NCBI RefSeq assembly: GCF_021295395.1
Contig: NZ_JAIWOU010000001.1
Location: 2,175,001-2,239,000 of the forward strand
Direction: 5' to 3'
Origin: Komagataeibacter sp. FNDCR2
GTDB lineage: Bacteria; Pseudomonadota; Alphaproteobacteria; Acetobacterales; Acetobacteraceae
Length of the DNA: 64,000 nt
Part shown: piece by piece, positions 1 through 8,598 of the stretch
Numbering within the stretch: position 1 is the stretch's first letter
Layout: each line of letters opens with the position of its first letter
Notes under the pieces: model-generated
Told to the model about the DNA's origin: nothing
The model's input: the letters and a program-made list of their open reading frames with translations, nothing else
Database searches by the model: none
Made by a program: the position numbers and the translations under genes

Positions 1-1159
1 GCAGGGTGTTGACGAGTGCTTCCAGATCCCCGCCCCCCGCGCGCGCGGCCACAAGCGCGCAGATCATGGGCAGGACGGAATCGCGTGTCGGCAGGGCGGC
101 CAGCGTGCGCCCGTCGCGTTCCACGTCGCTGGCCAGAAGGAAGCCGCCATTGGCCTCGAAACCGACCGAGGGCACGTCCCCCGCCTGTGCGGCCTCCGTC
201 ATGGCGGCCACGACGAAGGGGGAGCCGATGCGGGTGCGGTGGACGGTTTTCGCGAACCCGGCCTGTTCCAGCGCCGTGTTGCTGCTGACCGGCGTGGTGA
301 CGGCGGCAGCGCCCAGCGCACGGGCGGCAAGGATGCCCAGCACGTCCCCGCGCAGCCAGTTCCCGGCCCGGTCGGCCAGAAGCGGGCGGTCGGAATCCCC
401 ATCGGTTGTCACGATGGCGTCCAGCGTGCCATCGGCGGCCCATTCGCGGGCAAGGGCCGTGTCTTCAGGCCGCACGGCTTCGGTATCGACGGGCGTGAAA
501 CTGTCCGTCCGGCCCAGCGGCACGGCCCTGCCGCCCAGCGCCTCGATGATTTCAACCAGCACGTCCCGCCCCACGGCGGAATGCTGGTAGACGCCCAGCG
601 TCAGGCCCGACAGGGCGTCGGGGCCAAAGAAATCGCGGTACCGCGCCACGAAGGCGGAACCGACATCCGTGACATCGGGCAACGCCACCGGGATCACGAG
701 CGTACCCGTGGCGTCGAAGCACCCATCGGGGAGGGTGACATCGCATTCGCGCATCGCGGCTTCATCGGATTTGAGGAATTCGCCGTGCGCGCGGTTGAAT
801 TTGATGCCGTTGCGGTCCGCCGGGATATGGCTGCCCGTCACCATGAGCGAGGGGATCCCGCGCGAGAAAGCATGCAGGCAGAGCGCGGGCGTGGGAACGA
901 AACCACAAAAAACCGGCTCCCCCTTCATATACCGGATGGCGGCCACGCAGGCGCGGATGATGCGCGGCGTACTGGGGCGCAGGTCGCCCGCTATGGCGAC
1001 CTGCGTGCCGGGGGCGAATTCCCCAAGCTGCGCGAGATGTTTGAGATAGCCCACCGTATAGGCGAAGCAGACCGAATCCTTCATTGCGCTGACAAGGCCG
1101 CGCGCGCCGCTGGTTCCAAAGGCCACGCCTGACTGCTGCATCCACTGGGCTATTTTCAT
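1..1159 (-). CDS. Phosphomannomutase/phosphoglucomutase family protein (3' end outside window)
   Basis: Alpha-D-phosphohexomutase that probably interconverts mannose- or glucose-6-P and -1-P to supply sugar nucleotides for the polysaccharide genes next door. Translating the complement from the ATG at 1157-1159 gives 386 codons without a stop up to the window edge, so the C-terminus is missing. The N-terminal FGTSGARG (residues 14-21) is the family start motif. TGSHIP (108-113) carries the phosphoserine (S110), in the GSHIP rather than SHNP form. DGDSDR (253-258) is the Mg-binding loop, and FEANGG further on matches the sugar-specificity loop. It is divergent from the kpsC-like gene across a 390-base spacer. 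Substrate preference (mannose or glucose) cannot be read from sequence alone. Confidence 0.88.
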   Translation of the reverse strand, partial: MKIAQWMQQSGVAFGTSGARGLVSAMKDSVCFAYTVGYLKHLAQLGEFAPGTQVAIAGDLRPSTPRIIRACVAAIRYMKGEPVFCGFVPTPALCLHAFSRGIPSLMVTGSHIPADRNGIKFNRAHGEFLKSDEAAMRECDVTLPDGCFDATGTLVIPVALPDVTDVGSAFVARYRDFFGPDALSGLTLGVYQHSAVGRDVLVEIIEALGGRAVPLGRTDSFTPVDTEAVRPEDTALAREWAADGTLDAIVTTDGDSDRPLLADRAGNWLRGDVLGILAARALGAAAVTTPVSSNTALEQAGFAKTVHRTRIGSPFVVAAMTEAAQAGDVPSVGFEANGGFLLASDVERDGRTLAALPTRDSVLPMICALVAARAGGGDLEALVNTL

Positions 1160-1548
1160 GGGATTTTTTTTCTCGCAATTCTGCTGTTGTTCAAAACGGG
1201 CATTTTCCGGAGTCTCCCGCAACGGGCGCCCGTGGGGAACCAACAGGAAAGGCAGGGCAGGGTTGTGGGAGGGGGCGGGATATTTCTTCAGGGCTGTTAA
1301 GCCATCATTAAGCAAATTCAATTATGTGCAGTAGTTCGCAATATATTGCCACAAATTCTTATCGGTATTACCTGCCGCGCTCTCCTCTGGGGGCTTTCAA
1401 ACAGCCCCTTAACAGTGGCGTTGATGCTGTATTTTCACGTTCAGGGCTGCCGGGTCGTCCTGCACCCCATGCAAAAAAAAGCAGGGGGCGCACCCTTCTC
1501 TTTTCGTTCATGACGAACATATAATAAAACGGATTTTACCCGGACGAC
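1160..1548. other. Divergent intergenic region between hexomutase and kpsC-like genes
   Basis: No convincing gene is seen in these 389 bases. The region is AT-rich compared with its flanks and must hold promoters for both directions. It contains a hairpin at 1389-1409 (GGGGGCT / AGCCCC with a G-T closing pair, 7-base loop) and, near the right end, a consensus-like -10 box listed separately. The sequence GTTC-N5-GAAC at 1506-1518, just upstream of that box, is a possible operator but is too short to be sure. Confidence 0.5.
1520..1525 (+). promoter_or_regulatory. Candidate -10 box for the kpsC-kpsS-GT4 operon
   Basis: A perfect TATAAT lies 24 bases upstream of the first ATG of the kpsC-like gene. 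The -35 region at 16-18 bp spacing is poor (TCTCTT-like), so an activator or a different -35 is likely. If used, the leader would be only about 17 nt. Confidence 0.4.
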
Positions 1549-3372
1549 ATGATCACGGAACAGTCGTGCCGGCAGGTCGGAAGGCAGGCAGACGCGCCGG
1601 ATGGAACGAAATTATTGAGAACTGCCGATGGACTTCCCTTATTAAGATCTCCCCCGATACGGGAGCGGATGCCCGCCCTCTCCACCATCCGCGCCGATGA
1701 CACGATAACCGATCCGGCACGGCCTGACCCGGACTGGTTGGAAATTGCCGATCTGGTTGTCAAAAAGCGTATCGGCGGGGCTTTCTGGCATCCCCCGGCG
1801 CCCCTGACGCGCCCGGTAGTGGTATGTGATGGCGGGAGACACGCGGGCGGCGGGCAGAAGGCGCTGGGGAAACTGCTGTCATGGGTGCTGCGGCATCATG
1901 CGGCAGCCGAGATCGTGCTGGTCGCGCCGCACCCGCATGGCTGTGCTGTCGGCATGGCGCGGCGGCGGGGCGTGGCGGTGGTGTCCGCGCGCACCGATCC
2001 GCATACGCTGCTGGATGGCGCGGCGCGGATTTATGGTACGGGCCTGTCGGATCTGGCTGATCTGGGGGCGCTGCGGGGCCTTGCGGTCATGCGGCATGAT
2101 GGGTCGGATCATCCCCCCCTGCCGTGGACCCGGGCCGATGCCAGCCGCAGGCTGGTTGCAGGTACCGACTACATCAACCCCTATACGCGCGGGGCAATGG
2201 GGTGTCGCGACGCCATTGCGGTTCTTGATCTGTGGCGGCGGACCATCCTGTCCAACCGGCGGATTGCCGCATGCGCCGGTATGTCGCTGTGGAAACGCCG
2301 CCGTATTGCGGAACTGTTTGCAACCGCGCCGGGGTATCCCCCGTTTATCCGTCGTCCGGCGGCCCTTTGGCGGTTGGCGTCACGCATGGGCGGGGCCCAT
2401 GCACGGGGGGTGGCCGTATGGGCAACACGCATGCCGCAGGGACTTGAGGAAATGGCATGCCAGGCGGGACTTGAAATCTGGCGCGTGGAAGACGGGTTCA
2501 TCCGTTCCGTGGGCCTGGGCAGCGGGCTGCAGGTGCCGTGCTCGATCTTTCTGGACCGTAGGGGCATCTATTACGACCCCTCCCGTCCCAGCGACCTGGA
2601 ACATATTCTGGCCACCCATTCCTTTGACGCGGAACTGCGCGGGCGTGCGCGCGCACTGATCGCGCGCATTGTCGCCGGTGGCATTTCCAAATACGGCGTG
2701 GATACGGGCGGGGACGCCCCTGTGGGCCTGCCGGGCCGGATGCCCGGCCAGCGTGTCATTCTGGTGCCCGGACAGGTCAGCGACGACATGTCCGTCCGGT
2801 TGGGGGGTGGGCGCATTGCCAGCAACCTCGACCTGCTGCGTGCGGTGCGATCCCAAAATATCGACGCATTCATAATCTACCGTCCCCATCCTGATGTCGA
2901 TGCGGGCCATCGCGCCGGGGCGCTGGATGAGTCGGAAGTGGGGGAATACGTGGATCAGATCAGCCGGGGGGGAGCAATCTCCACCCTTCTGTCGCGGGTG
3001 GATGAAGTCCATACCCTGACATCCCTTACGGGATTCGAGGCGCTGCTTCGTGGCCTGCGTGTCGTGACCTATGGCGCGCCATTTTATGCCGGGTGGGGCC
3101 TGACCACGGATTTCGGCCCGGTGCCCCGTTCACGGCGCTATCGCAGCCTTGCACTGGAGGAACTTGTGGCGGGCACGCTCCTCCTCTATCCGTCCTATAT
3201 TGATCCTGTTACCCGACTGCCATGTGAACCTGAAATGCTGATTGACAGAATTCAAGATATACGGTTGTGGCGTCCCACTTTTTTAATGAGGGTTCGCGAA
3301 ATGCAGGGTCGCGCCAGATGCTGGCTTGGCCGCGCGGGAACGCGTGGCGTCAAAGACGTGAAGAAAGGCTAG
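1549..3372 (+). CDS. kpsC: KpsC-like capsule polysaccharide (beta-Kdo linker) transferase
   Basis: Cytoplasmic glycosyltransferase predicted to build the poly-beta-Kdo linker that joins ABC-transporter-exported capsule chains to a lysophospholipid anchor. Key motifs of the C-terminal KpsC module are all present: EDGFIRS (314-320), VILVPGQV (403-410), YRPHPDV (444-450), LTSLTGFEALLRG (490-502) and FYAGWGLT just after. At 607 aa it is shorter than classical two-module KpsC (about 675 aa). The region before residue 230 keeps an INPYT element (209-213), which normally ends the first module, but no first EDGF motif is present. The first module therefore looks trimmed or diverged. The start is uncertain: ATG 1549 has a weak ribosome site, and an in-frame ATG at 1669 follows GGGAG very closely. 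A KpsS-like gene follows after 6 bases. Confidence 0.85.
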   Translation: MITEQSCRQVGRQADAPDGTKLLRTADGLPLLRSPPIRERMPALSTIRADDTITDPARPDPDWLEIADLVVKKRIGGAFWHPPAPLTRPVVVCDGGRHAGGGQKALGKLLSWVLRHHAAAEIVLVAPHPHGCAVGMARRRGVAVVSARTDPHTLLDGAARIYGTGLSDLADLGALRGLAVMRHDGSDHPPLPWTRADASRRLVAGTDYINPYTRGAMGCRDAIAVLDLWRRTILSNRRIAACAGMSLWKRRRIAELFATAPGYPPFIRRPAALWRLASRMGGAHARGVAVWATRMPQGLEEMACQAGLEIWRVEDGFIRSVGLGSGLQVPCSIFLDRRGIYYDPSRPSDLEHILATHSFDAELRGRARALIARIVAGGISKYGVDTGGDAPVGLPGRMPGQRVILVPGQVSDDMSVRLGGGRIASNLDLLRAVRSQNIDAFIIYRPHPDVDAGHRAGALDESEVGEYVDQISRGGAISTLLSRVDEVHTLTSLTGFEALLRGLRVVTYGAPFYAGWGLTTDFGPVPRSRRYRSLALEELVAGTLLLYPSYIDPVTRLPCEPEMLIDRIQDIRLWRPTFLMRVREMQGRARCWLGRAGTRGVKDVKKG

Positions 3373-3378
3373 ACCCTG

Positions 3379-4737
3379 ATGCACGATCCTCGCACCAGGC
3401 CACAGCCCGCCACCAGGCGGTTTCTCCTGCTTCAGGGCCTGATGGGACCATTCTTCCGCCGGGTCGGCAAGGGCCTGCGCAAGGCGGGATATGAAGTCTA
3501 CAAGATCAACTTCAATGGTGGCGACCAGCTTTTCTGGCGTCTGCCGAACGGGATCGATTACACGGGGGATGGCGAACATTGGCCCGCCTTCCTGGCTGAT
3601 GTGATCGAGCGGCACGATATTACCGATGTCATGCTGTTTGGTGATTGTCGGCCCATGCACCGCGCGGCCATCGCCCTGTGCGGCCACCGGCACATTCCCG
3701 TACATGTATTTGAGGAAGGTTACATCCGCCCCGACTGGGTGACACTGGAAATCGGGGGTGTTAACGGCCATTCGACACTCCCCCGGGACCCTGAATGGTA
3801 CCGGGAGGAAGCCGCCCGCCTGCCGCCCGTGCCCGAGCACCGGCCGGTTCCCTCATCCTTCCGGCGCAGGGCGCTGGAAGCGGTCGCCTATAACGCGGCG
3901 GATATCCTGAGCCGCTGGTACTTCTGCAAATGGAAGGACTATCGCCCCTGGCATCCATGGGCGGAAGGTATTGGCTGGCTGAAACGCCTGCGTAACCGCA
4001 AGACGGCGGAAAGCCGGACGCAGGCCGTCATGGAAACCATTGCCGACAGCGCGCGGCCGTACATGATATTCCCGCTGCAACTGGATGCGGATGCGCAGGT
4101 ACGCCTGCATTCCAATTTCGCGGGCATGGAACCCGCCATCCGGCATGTGATCCGGTCCTTTGCCGGTCATGCGCCTGCCGGGACCGTCCTGTTGATCAAG
4201 GAACATCCGCTGGATAACGGGCTGCGGGACTGGCGCGGGCTGGTCGGGGACATCGCACGCGAATATGGGGTGGACCAGCGTGTCTACTACATTGAAACGG
4301 GCGATATTGCCCTGCTGGTGCAGAAAGCGCGGGGCGTGGTCACCATCAACAGCACCACGGGCACGCTGGCGCTGGCATCGGGCATACCGGTCCTGGCGTT
4401 GGGCGAGGCGGTCTATAACATTCCCCAGATTACCGATCAGGTCGATCTGGACACCTTCTGGGTGAACCCGACACCGCCCGACAGGGCGACATACGATGCC
4501 TTCCGCCGTGTCCTGATCGACCGTTGCCTGATCGCGGGGGGGTTCTTTTCCGAAGAGGGGCAGAACCAGCTTGTGGCGGGGGTTCTCAGGCGGCTGAGTA
4601 AAATCACGGTCCCGGAACGGATCATTCCGGTGGCGAAGGCGCCGGACAGGGGCCAGGCGCTGCCAACCGTGCGTGTGCCGACAAAACCGGCCTCCTATAT
4701 CGTGCAGTCAAGCGTTGTTACGCACGATAAGGTCTGA
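3379..4737 (+). CDS. kpsS: KpsS-like capsule polysaccharide biosynthesis protein
   Basis: Predicted partner of KpsC that places the first beta-Kdo on the lipid acceptor of a capsule anchor. Motifs typical of the family are LLLQG (16-20) with GPFF (23-26), INFNGGD (43-49), FEEGYIRPDW (111-120), KEHPL (274-278) and NSTTG (324-328). At 452 aa it is near the usual size. Start ATG 3379 is 6 bases after the kpsC stop and the next gene begins 6 bases after its own stop, so the three form one transcription unit. Together with KpsC this points to a lipid-anchored, ABC-exported capsule; acceptor and sugar identity are inferred from the family. Confidence 0.85.
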   Translation: MHDPRTRPQPATRRFLLLQGLMGPFFRRVGKGLRKAGYEVYKINFNGGDQLFWRLPNGIDYTGDGEHWPAFLADVIERHDITDVMLFGDCRPMHRAAIALCGHRHIPVHVFEEGYIRPDWVTLEIGGVNGHSTLPRDPEWYREEAARLPPVPEHRPVPSSFRRRALEAVAYNAADILSRWYFCKWKDYRPWHPWAEGIGWLKRLRNRKTAESRTQAVMETIADSARPYMIFPLQLDADAQVRLHSNFAGMEPAIRHVIRSFAGHAPAGTVLLIKEHPLDNGLRDWRGLVGDIAREYGVDQRVYYIETGDIALLVQKARGVVTINSTTGTLALASGIPVLALGEAVYNIPQITDQVDLDTFWVNPTPPDRATYDAFRRVLIDRCLIAGGFFSEEGQNQLVAGVLRRLSKITVPERIIPVAKAPDRGQALPTVRVPTKPASYIVQSSVVTHDKV

Positions 4738-4743
4738 CATATC

Positions 4744-5967
4744 GTGCCCTTGTGTTCTCCGCCCATGTTCATGGATATCTCGCGCCTGCTTTCACGGGCA
4801 GGCAATCCGGTTCCCACGGGTATCGACCGGGTGGAAATGGAATATGTCCAGTACCTGCTGGATCATGCGGCGGAGCGCACGACATTTGTCGCGATGCATC
4901 CGTTCGGTCATATCGGTGTGCTGGAGCATGACGAGGTCATCACCTTCATCGAACAGACCGCGGCCCTGTGGGATGGAAGGGAGACATGCCCCCATAAGGC
5001 GACATGGAACGCCAGACGCCTGGTATTCACCCGCACCCTCATGTCGCGTCGCACGCTCCCGTCGGGTGGCGTCTATCTGCTGCTGTCGCATCACCATCTG
5101 AACCGTCCTGACGCCATAGCCCGGTTCATACGTCGCCATGGGGCGGTATTCGTGCCCATGATCCATGATCTGATCCCGTTGGAATTTCCCGAATATGCGC
5201 GGCCGGCCGAACCGGCGCGGCATCTGCGCCGCATTGCCACGGTCACCGCGCTGGCGGATGGCGTGATCGTACCCTCAAAAGTCGTGGCGGACTCCCTTGC
5301 GCCGTTCATTGCCCGTTCGGGACGCAACATAACGGTTACGGTCATACCCCATGGCCTGCACCTGCATGCGCTACAGCCAGCCGCCAATACCGCGCCCGCG
5401 CGACGGGAGCGCCCCTATTTCGTGTCCCTGGGCACCATAGAGCCCCGTAAGAACCATCTCCTGTTGCTCAATATCTGGCGTGATCTCGTGCATGAAATGG
5501 GTGACGCCGCGCCGCAGCTCATACTTGTGGGGCGACGGGGCTGGGAAAATGAAAATGTTCTCGACATGCTCGACCGCTGCCCTGCGTTGCGTGGGCATGT
5601 CATTGAACATAATGACCTGTCGGATCTTCAGGTCGTAACCCTGTTGCAGCATGCGCAGGGGCTGCTTTTTCCTTCGTTCGCGGAAGGGTTCGGTCTGCCC
5701 TTGGCTGAATCCCTCAGCCTTGGCGTGCCGTGTATCTGCAGTGACCTGCCCGTTTTCCGGGAAATCGCGGGTCAGGCCGTAACCTATCTGGAACCTGTGG
5801 ATGGTCCGGGGTGGCGGTCCGCCATATTGGCGCATATGCCACAGGCACGGCCGCGCAGGCTCGATCAGGCCGAAATCGCGGCGCTGGGCTTTGCGGACTG
5901 GCCTGGCCAGGTGGCGAAGGGCATTGCGTTTGCCGGTACCATCGCGGCCCGGCACGGGCGGCCATAG
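4744..5967 (+). CDS. GT4-type glycosyltransferase
   Basis: GT-B fold glycosyltransferase of 407 aa with the usual C-terminal donor-binding half: GTIEPRKN (230-237), a later ILVGRRGW strand, and SFAEGFGLPLAES (311-323) holding the nucleotide-sugar glutamates. Likely adds a sugar to the capsule repeat made with the upstream kpsC/kpsS-like proteins. GTG 4744 is 6 bases after the kpsS stop; an ATG at 4765 is an alternative. A histidine-rich stretch (SHHHLN) sits before an IHDLIPLEFPEY motif typical of this subgroup. Donor and acceptor cannot be predicted. Confidence 0.85.
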   Translation: MPLCSPPMFMDISRLLSRAGNPVPTGIDRVEMEYVQYLLDHAAERTTFVAMHPFGHIGVLEHDEVITFIEQTAALWDGRETCPHKATWNARRLVFTRTLMSRRTLPSGGVYLLLSHHHLNRPDAIARFIRRHGAVFVPMIHDLIPLEFPEYARPAEPARHLRRIATVTALADGVIVPSKVVADSLAPFIARSGRNITVTVIPHGLHLHALQPAANTAPARRERPYFVSLGTIEPRKNHLLLLNIWRDLVHEMGDAAPQLILVGRRGWENENVLDMLDRCPALRGHVIEHNDLSDLQVVTLLQHAQGLLFPSFAEGFGLPLAESLSLGVPCICSDLPVFREIAGQAVTYLEPVDGPGWRSAILAHMPQARPRRLDQAEIAALGFADWPGQVAKGIAFAGTIAARHGRP

Positions 5968-6061
5968 CGGGCGGAATCTGTGTCTGTCCCGCGCGTCATT
6001 TTGGAAAAACAATAAAAACGGCCAGTTAATGATCTACCCGTCCTGAACCGGGCCGGGACCG

Positions 6062-7378
6062 TTATCTGGCCATGTACGCCGCGGTGATGCCCGGGCTTAC
6101 GATGGTGCTCAGAAGATTGAAGAATTTATTGAAGTTATTTATTTTTGCGTTGGCAATGTAGATCAGGTCACTGTTCCGCATTGGGAAATCCTGCGCCAGG
6201 AAAAAATTCGCAGGGTTCATCATGTCCAACTGATAGACGACAGGTACGGTGGCCTGTCCCGCATCCACCGGAACATTCAGTTTCTGGGCAATGTTCCGGT
6301 CTTCAAACCGGAACAGATAAACGGCATTCGGGTCGGCACGGCTGTCCGATGGCCCCCCCACACGGGCCAGACCTTCCGCAAGGCTCAGGTCGGGTGTGGA
6401 AAAGGGGACTTCCGATATTTTGTCGCTTGCCCCGAATACGGTAAAATTACGTGGCATGTACAAAAGCTGCACCCTGTCGCCTGACTGAAGCAGGATATTC
6501 TGTTCGGGCGTATCTTCCACAATTTTCAGGGGTGCCTGTACGATCCTGTCATTGCGGGTCAACTGTACCAGGGTGTCCTCGGCCGGGTGGGTCGCCCCAC
6601 CGGACAGCGCGACGATATCCAGAACCCTTTCCTTGTTGGGGGTCAGCGGCACACGGCCCGAACGTGTGACTTCCCCATAGATGATGACGGAATTGGTCTG
6701 GTCGCTCGTGGTGCGGACAACGACCTGCGGCGCACGGGAAATTTTCGTCATTCCCGCACGGATGCGGTCTGCGATCTGGGTGGTTGTCAGGCCGGAAACA
6801 TGGAACTGGCCAATATAGGGCAGCACGATATTTCCGGCGGCATTGACCTCCACCGGCGGCAGGGCCGTGGCCATGGCGCCCGATGTCGGTGCCCCCCCGA
6901 TCCCGGTTGATGTGGTCAGATCCTGCGAAGAACTGGTGCTGTGCGACTCATTGCCGCCGTTGAAAAGACCGTTCCCCACTTCATAGATGGAGATCTGCAG
7001 GTCATCTCCAGGGCCGATCTGGTCATTCTGGCTGGGAGTGGAAGGGGTTGATTCGAGGGACGCCAGCGTGGGTGGCTGCTCCTGGTGCAGTAAAGTAACC
7101 AGCTCGGGCGTTATCGGAATAATGCGGAAACCCACCGTATTCTTTTTGGGGTTCTTCTGCTGGTCGGTAATCTGGGACTGCACCGGACCGCTGCTGGGAA
7201 GCGTGTTGCACCCTGCCTGCAGTACAAGAAGGGGCAATCCCAGAATCATGGCCCACCGGCCTGCGCAGGCCGACGGCCTGCCGGCCGAATCTTTTTCCTG
7301 CCCGGATGTGACAACAGTTTTCCCGCAACTGGAAAGAACACGGCAAAGCATCGACAGGGCAGGGATCTGGGCTGACAT
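6062..7378 (-). CDS. Polysaccharide export protein, OPX (Wza/KpsD-like) family
   Basis: Outer-membrane polysaccharide export protein that would form the exit channel for a capsule or exopolysaccharide. From the upstream-most ATG it is 438 aa. A hydrophobic segment (about 44-56) ends in QAGC with Cys57 as possible lipidation site, but -3 is Gln rather than the usual Leu, so lipoprotein status is uncertain. The polysaccharide-export domain starts at IGPGDDLQISIYE (121-133) and continues past NIVLPYIGQF; SLBB-type segments follow (LTPNKERVLDIVALSGG and the VFGASDKI region). Serine/threonine-rich low complexity lies near 140-165. It is convergent with the GT4 gene 94 bases away. It could serve the KpsT ATPase upstream or another locus. 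Confidence 0.85.
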   Translation of the reverse strand: MSAQIPALSMLCRVLSSCGKTVVTSGQEKDSAGRPSACAGRWAMILGLPLLVLQAGCNTLPSSGPVQSQITDQQKNPKKNTVGFRIIPITPELVTLLHQEQPPTLASLESTPSTPSQNDQIGPGDDLQISIYEVGNGLFNGGNESHSTSSSQDLTTSTGIGGAPTSGAMATALPPVEVNAAGNIVLPYIGQFHVSGLTTTQIADRIRAGMTKISRAPQVVVRTTSDQTNSVIIYGEVTRSGRVPLTPNKERVLDIVALSGGATHPAEDTLVQLTRNDRIVQAPLKIVEDTPEQNILLQSGDRVQLLYMPRNFTVFGASDKISEVPFSTPDLSLAEGLARVGGPSDSRADPNAVYLFRFEDRNIAQKLNVPVDAGQATVPVVYQLDMMNPANFFLAQDFPMRNSDLIYIANAKINNFNKFFNLLSTIVSPGITAAYMAR

Positions 7379-7615
7379 TCTGGTAAAATGGTTTCTTCTG
7401 ACTGTTGCGGGGGCATCAAGTTGAAAGCAGGATATCCAGACGGATAACCCCCTTCAGGTTTACTATGCGGGCCCCAGATGATCAACTGGAACCGAACCAA
7501 GGGCAACAGATAAACCAAAGATATAATTGGCCTACATAAGGACGCGTTACATCCCGGTGCCGGATTTACTTTTGAACAGGATTAAAAAGTTGTGTTCATG
7601 CTTTTTAGGAGGGAA

Positions 7616-8269
7616 CTATTGGTAAAGAACCTGCGATGCGGCAATGGCCTCTTCCACCGTGTCATAAAACGTCAGGTGACCATCACGTAAAATGGCGCCT
7701 GTATCACAGTAGTCACGCAGCGTATTAGGGTCATGCGAAACCATGACAAGACTGCCGTGCTGGCGACGCTCAAGCAGGGCGTCACGGCACTGCGTCCGGA
7801 AGGACTGATCGCCTACGGCCGTGACCTCATCCACCAGATAACAGTCGAATTTGATGGCAAGCGAAACCGCAAAGGCCAGACGTGACAACATACCTGAGGA
7901 ATATGTCTTTATCGGGACATGGAAATAATGGCCCAGACGTGCAAAGTCGTTGACATAATAAAGCATTTCATCAATAGGCCGACCGTAGATGCGCGCGATG
8001 AACCGCGTGTTGTCCGATCCGGTCAGGCTGCCCTGAAACGCGCCACCAAACCCCAATGGCCATGAGACGGACATTTCCCGGGTGATCGTGCCGCTGGTCG
8101 GATATTCAATGCCTGCGATCATACGGGTCAGGGTTGATTTCCCCGCGCCGTTCACGCCCACCACGCCAATCGCCTGGCCCCGCTCGATTGTAAAGGACTG
8201 ATGATCCAGCACGCATTTGTTGATACCACGGGCATGATAGACTTTGGTGACATTATCAAATCTGATCAT
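7616..8269 (-). CDS. kpsT: KpsT-like polysaccharide export ABC transporter, ATP-binding protein
   Basis: ATPase subunit of a capsule/O-antigen ABC exporter at the inner membrane, 217 aa. Walker A is GVNGAGKST (38-46), the signature is SSGM (124-127), Walker B is CYLVDE (143-148) and the switch histidine lies in VSHD (177-180). Length and the short C-terminus match KpsT (no Wzt-type carbohydrate-binding tail). The cognate permease KpsM is expected next to it but is not found in either direction in this window; KpsE is also missing. It lies in an AT-rich patch, 125 bases from a small ORF. Confidence 0.9.
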   Translation of the reverse strand: MIRFDNVTKVYHARGINKCVLDHQSFTIERGQAIGVVGVNGAGKSTLTRMIAGIEYPTSGTITREMSVSWPLGFGGAFQGSLTGSDNTRFIARIYGRPIDEMLYYVNDFARLGHYFHVPIKTYSSGMLSRLAFAVSLAIKFDCYLVDEVTAVGDQSFRTQCRDALLERRQHGSLVMVSHDPNTLRDYCDTGAILRDGHLTFYDTVEEAIAASQVLYQ

Positions 8270-8394
8270 GCGGGTATTCTACGATTTTCGCGCCAGCTTG
8301 ACGACAGGAATTTACGCGGTCGGTCATGTTAAAACCGACAGGTGCGGATCCACGCGAAGTGCAGCCGCATTATGGATTCCCGGCCATTATTTCA

Positions 8395-8598
8395 TCAGCA
8401 TGTTCCGACAGGGCATATCGGTCTGGGGGGATAAAGTTTTTCTGTTTTCAGTGCCCTGTCGATATATTCCTGTTTTCTAATGGTGTGTTTCAGGTAATAA
8501 TCCCGATATTCGTCTGGCACTTTCGGGTGCAATGCACAGACGAACGCGGATATATCGAATATAAATAATATTATTGAAATGATGGTATATTTTTTCAT
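8395..8598 (-). CDS. Small predicted secreted or membrane-anchored protein
   Basis: 67 aa, function unknown. Its ATG follows directly after the TAG of the upstream membrane glycosyltransferase gene (stop 8599-8601, start 8596-8598), an arrangement typical of coupled translation. Residues 1-22 form a lysine-led hydrophobic segment that could be a signal peptide or single membrane helix. The rest is charged and tyrosine-rich and ends in a proline-cysteine motif (PRPICPVGTC). AT-rich codon use matches the neighbouring glycosyltransferase. No catalytic motif is visible. Confidence 0.5.
   Translation of the reverse strand: MKKYTIISIILFIFDISAFVCALHPKVPDEYRDYYLKHTIRKQEYIDRALKTEKLYPPRPICPVGTC

Noticed and set aside
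1-1132. Plus-strand open frames over the left edge
   Set aside because: They are antisense to the phosphohexomutase, whose motifs are clear on the minus strand.
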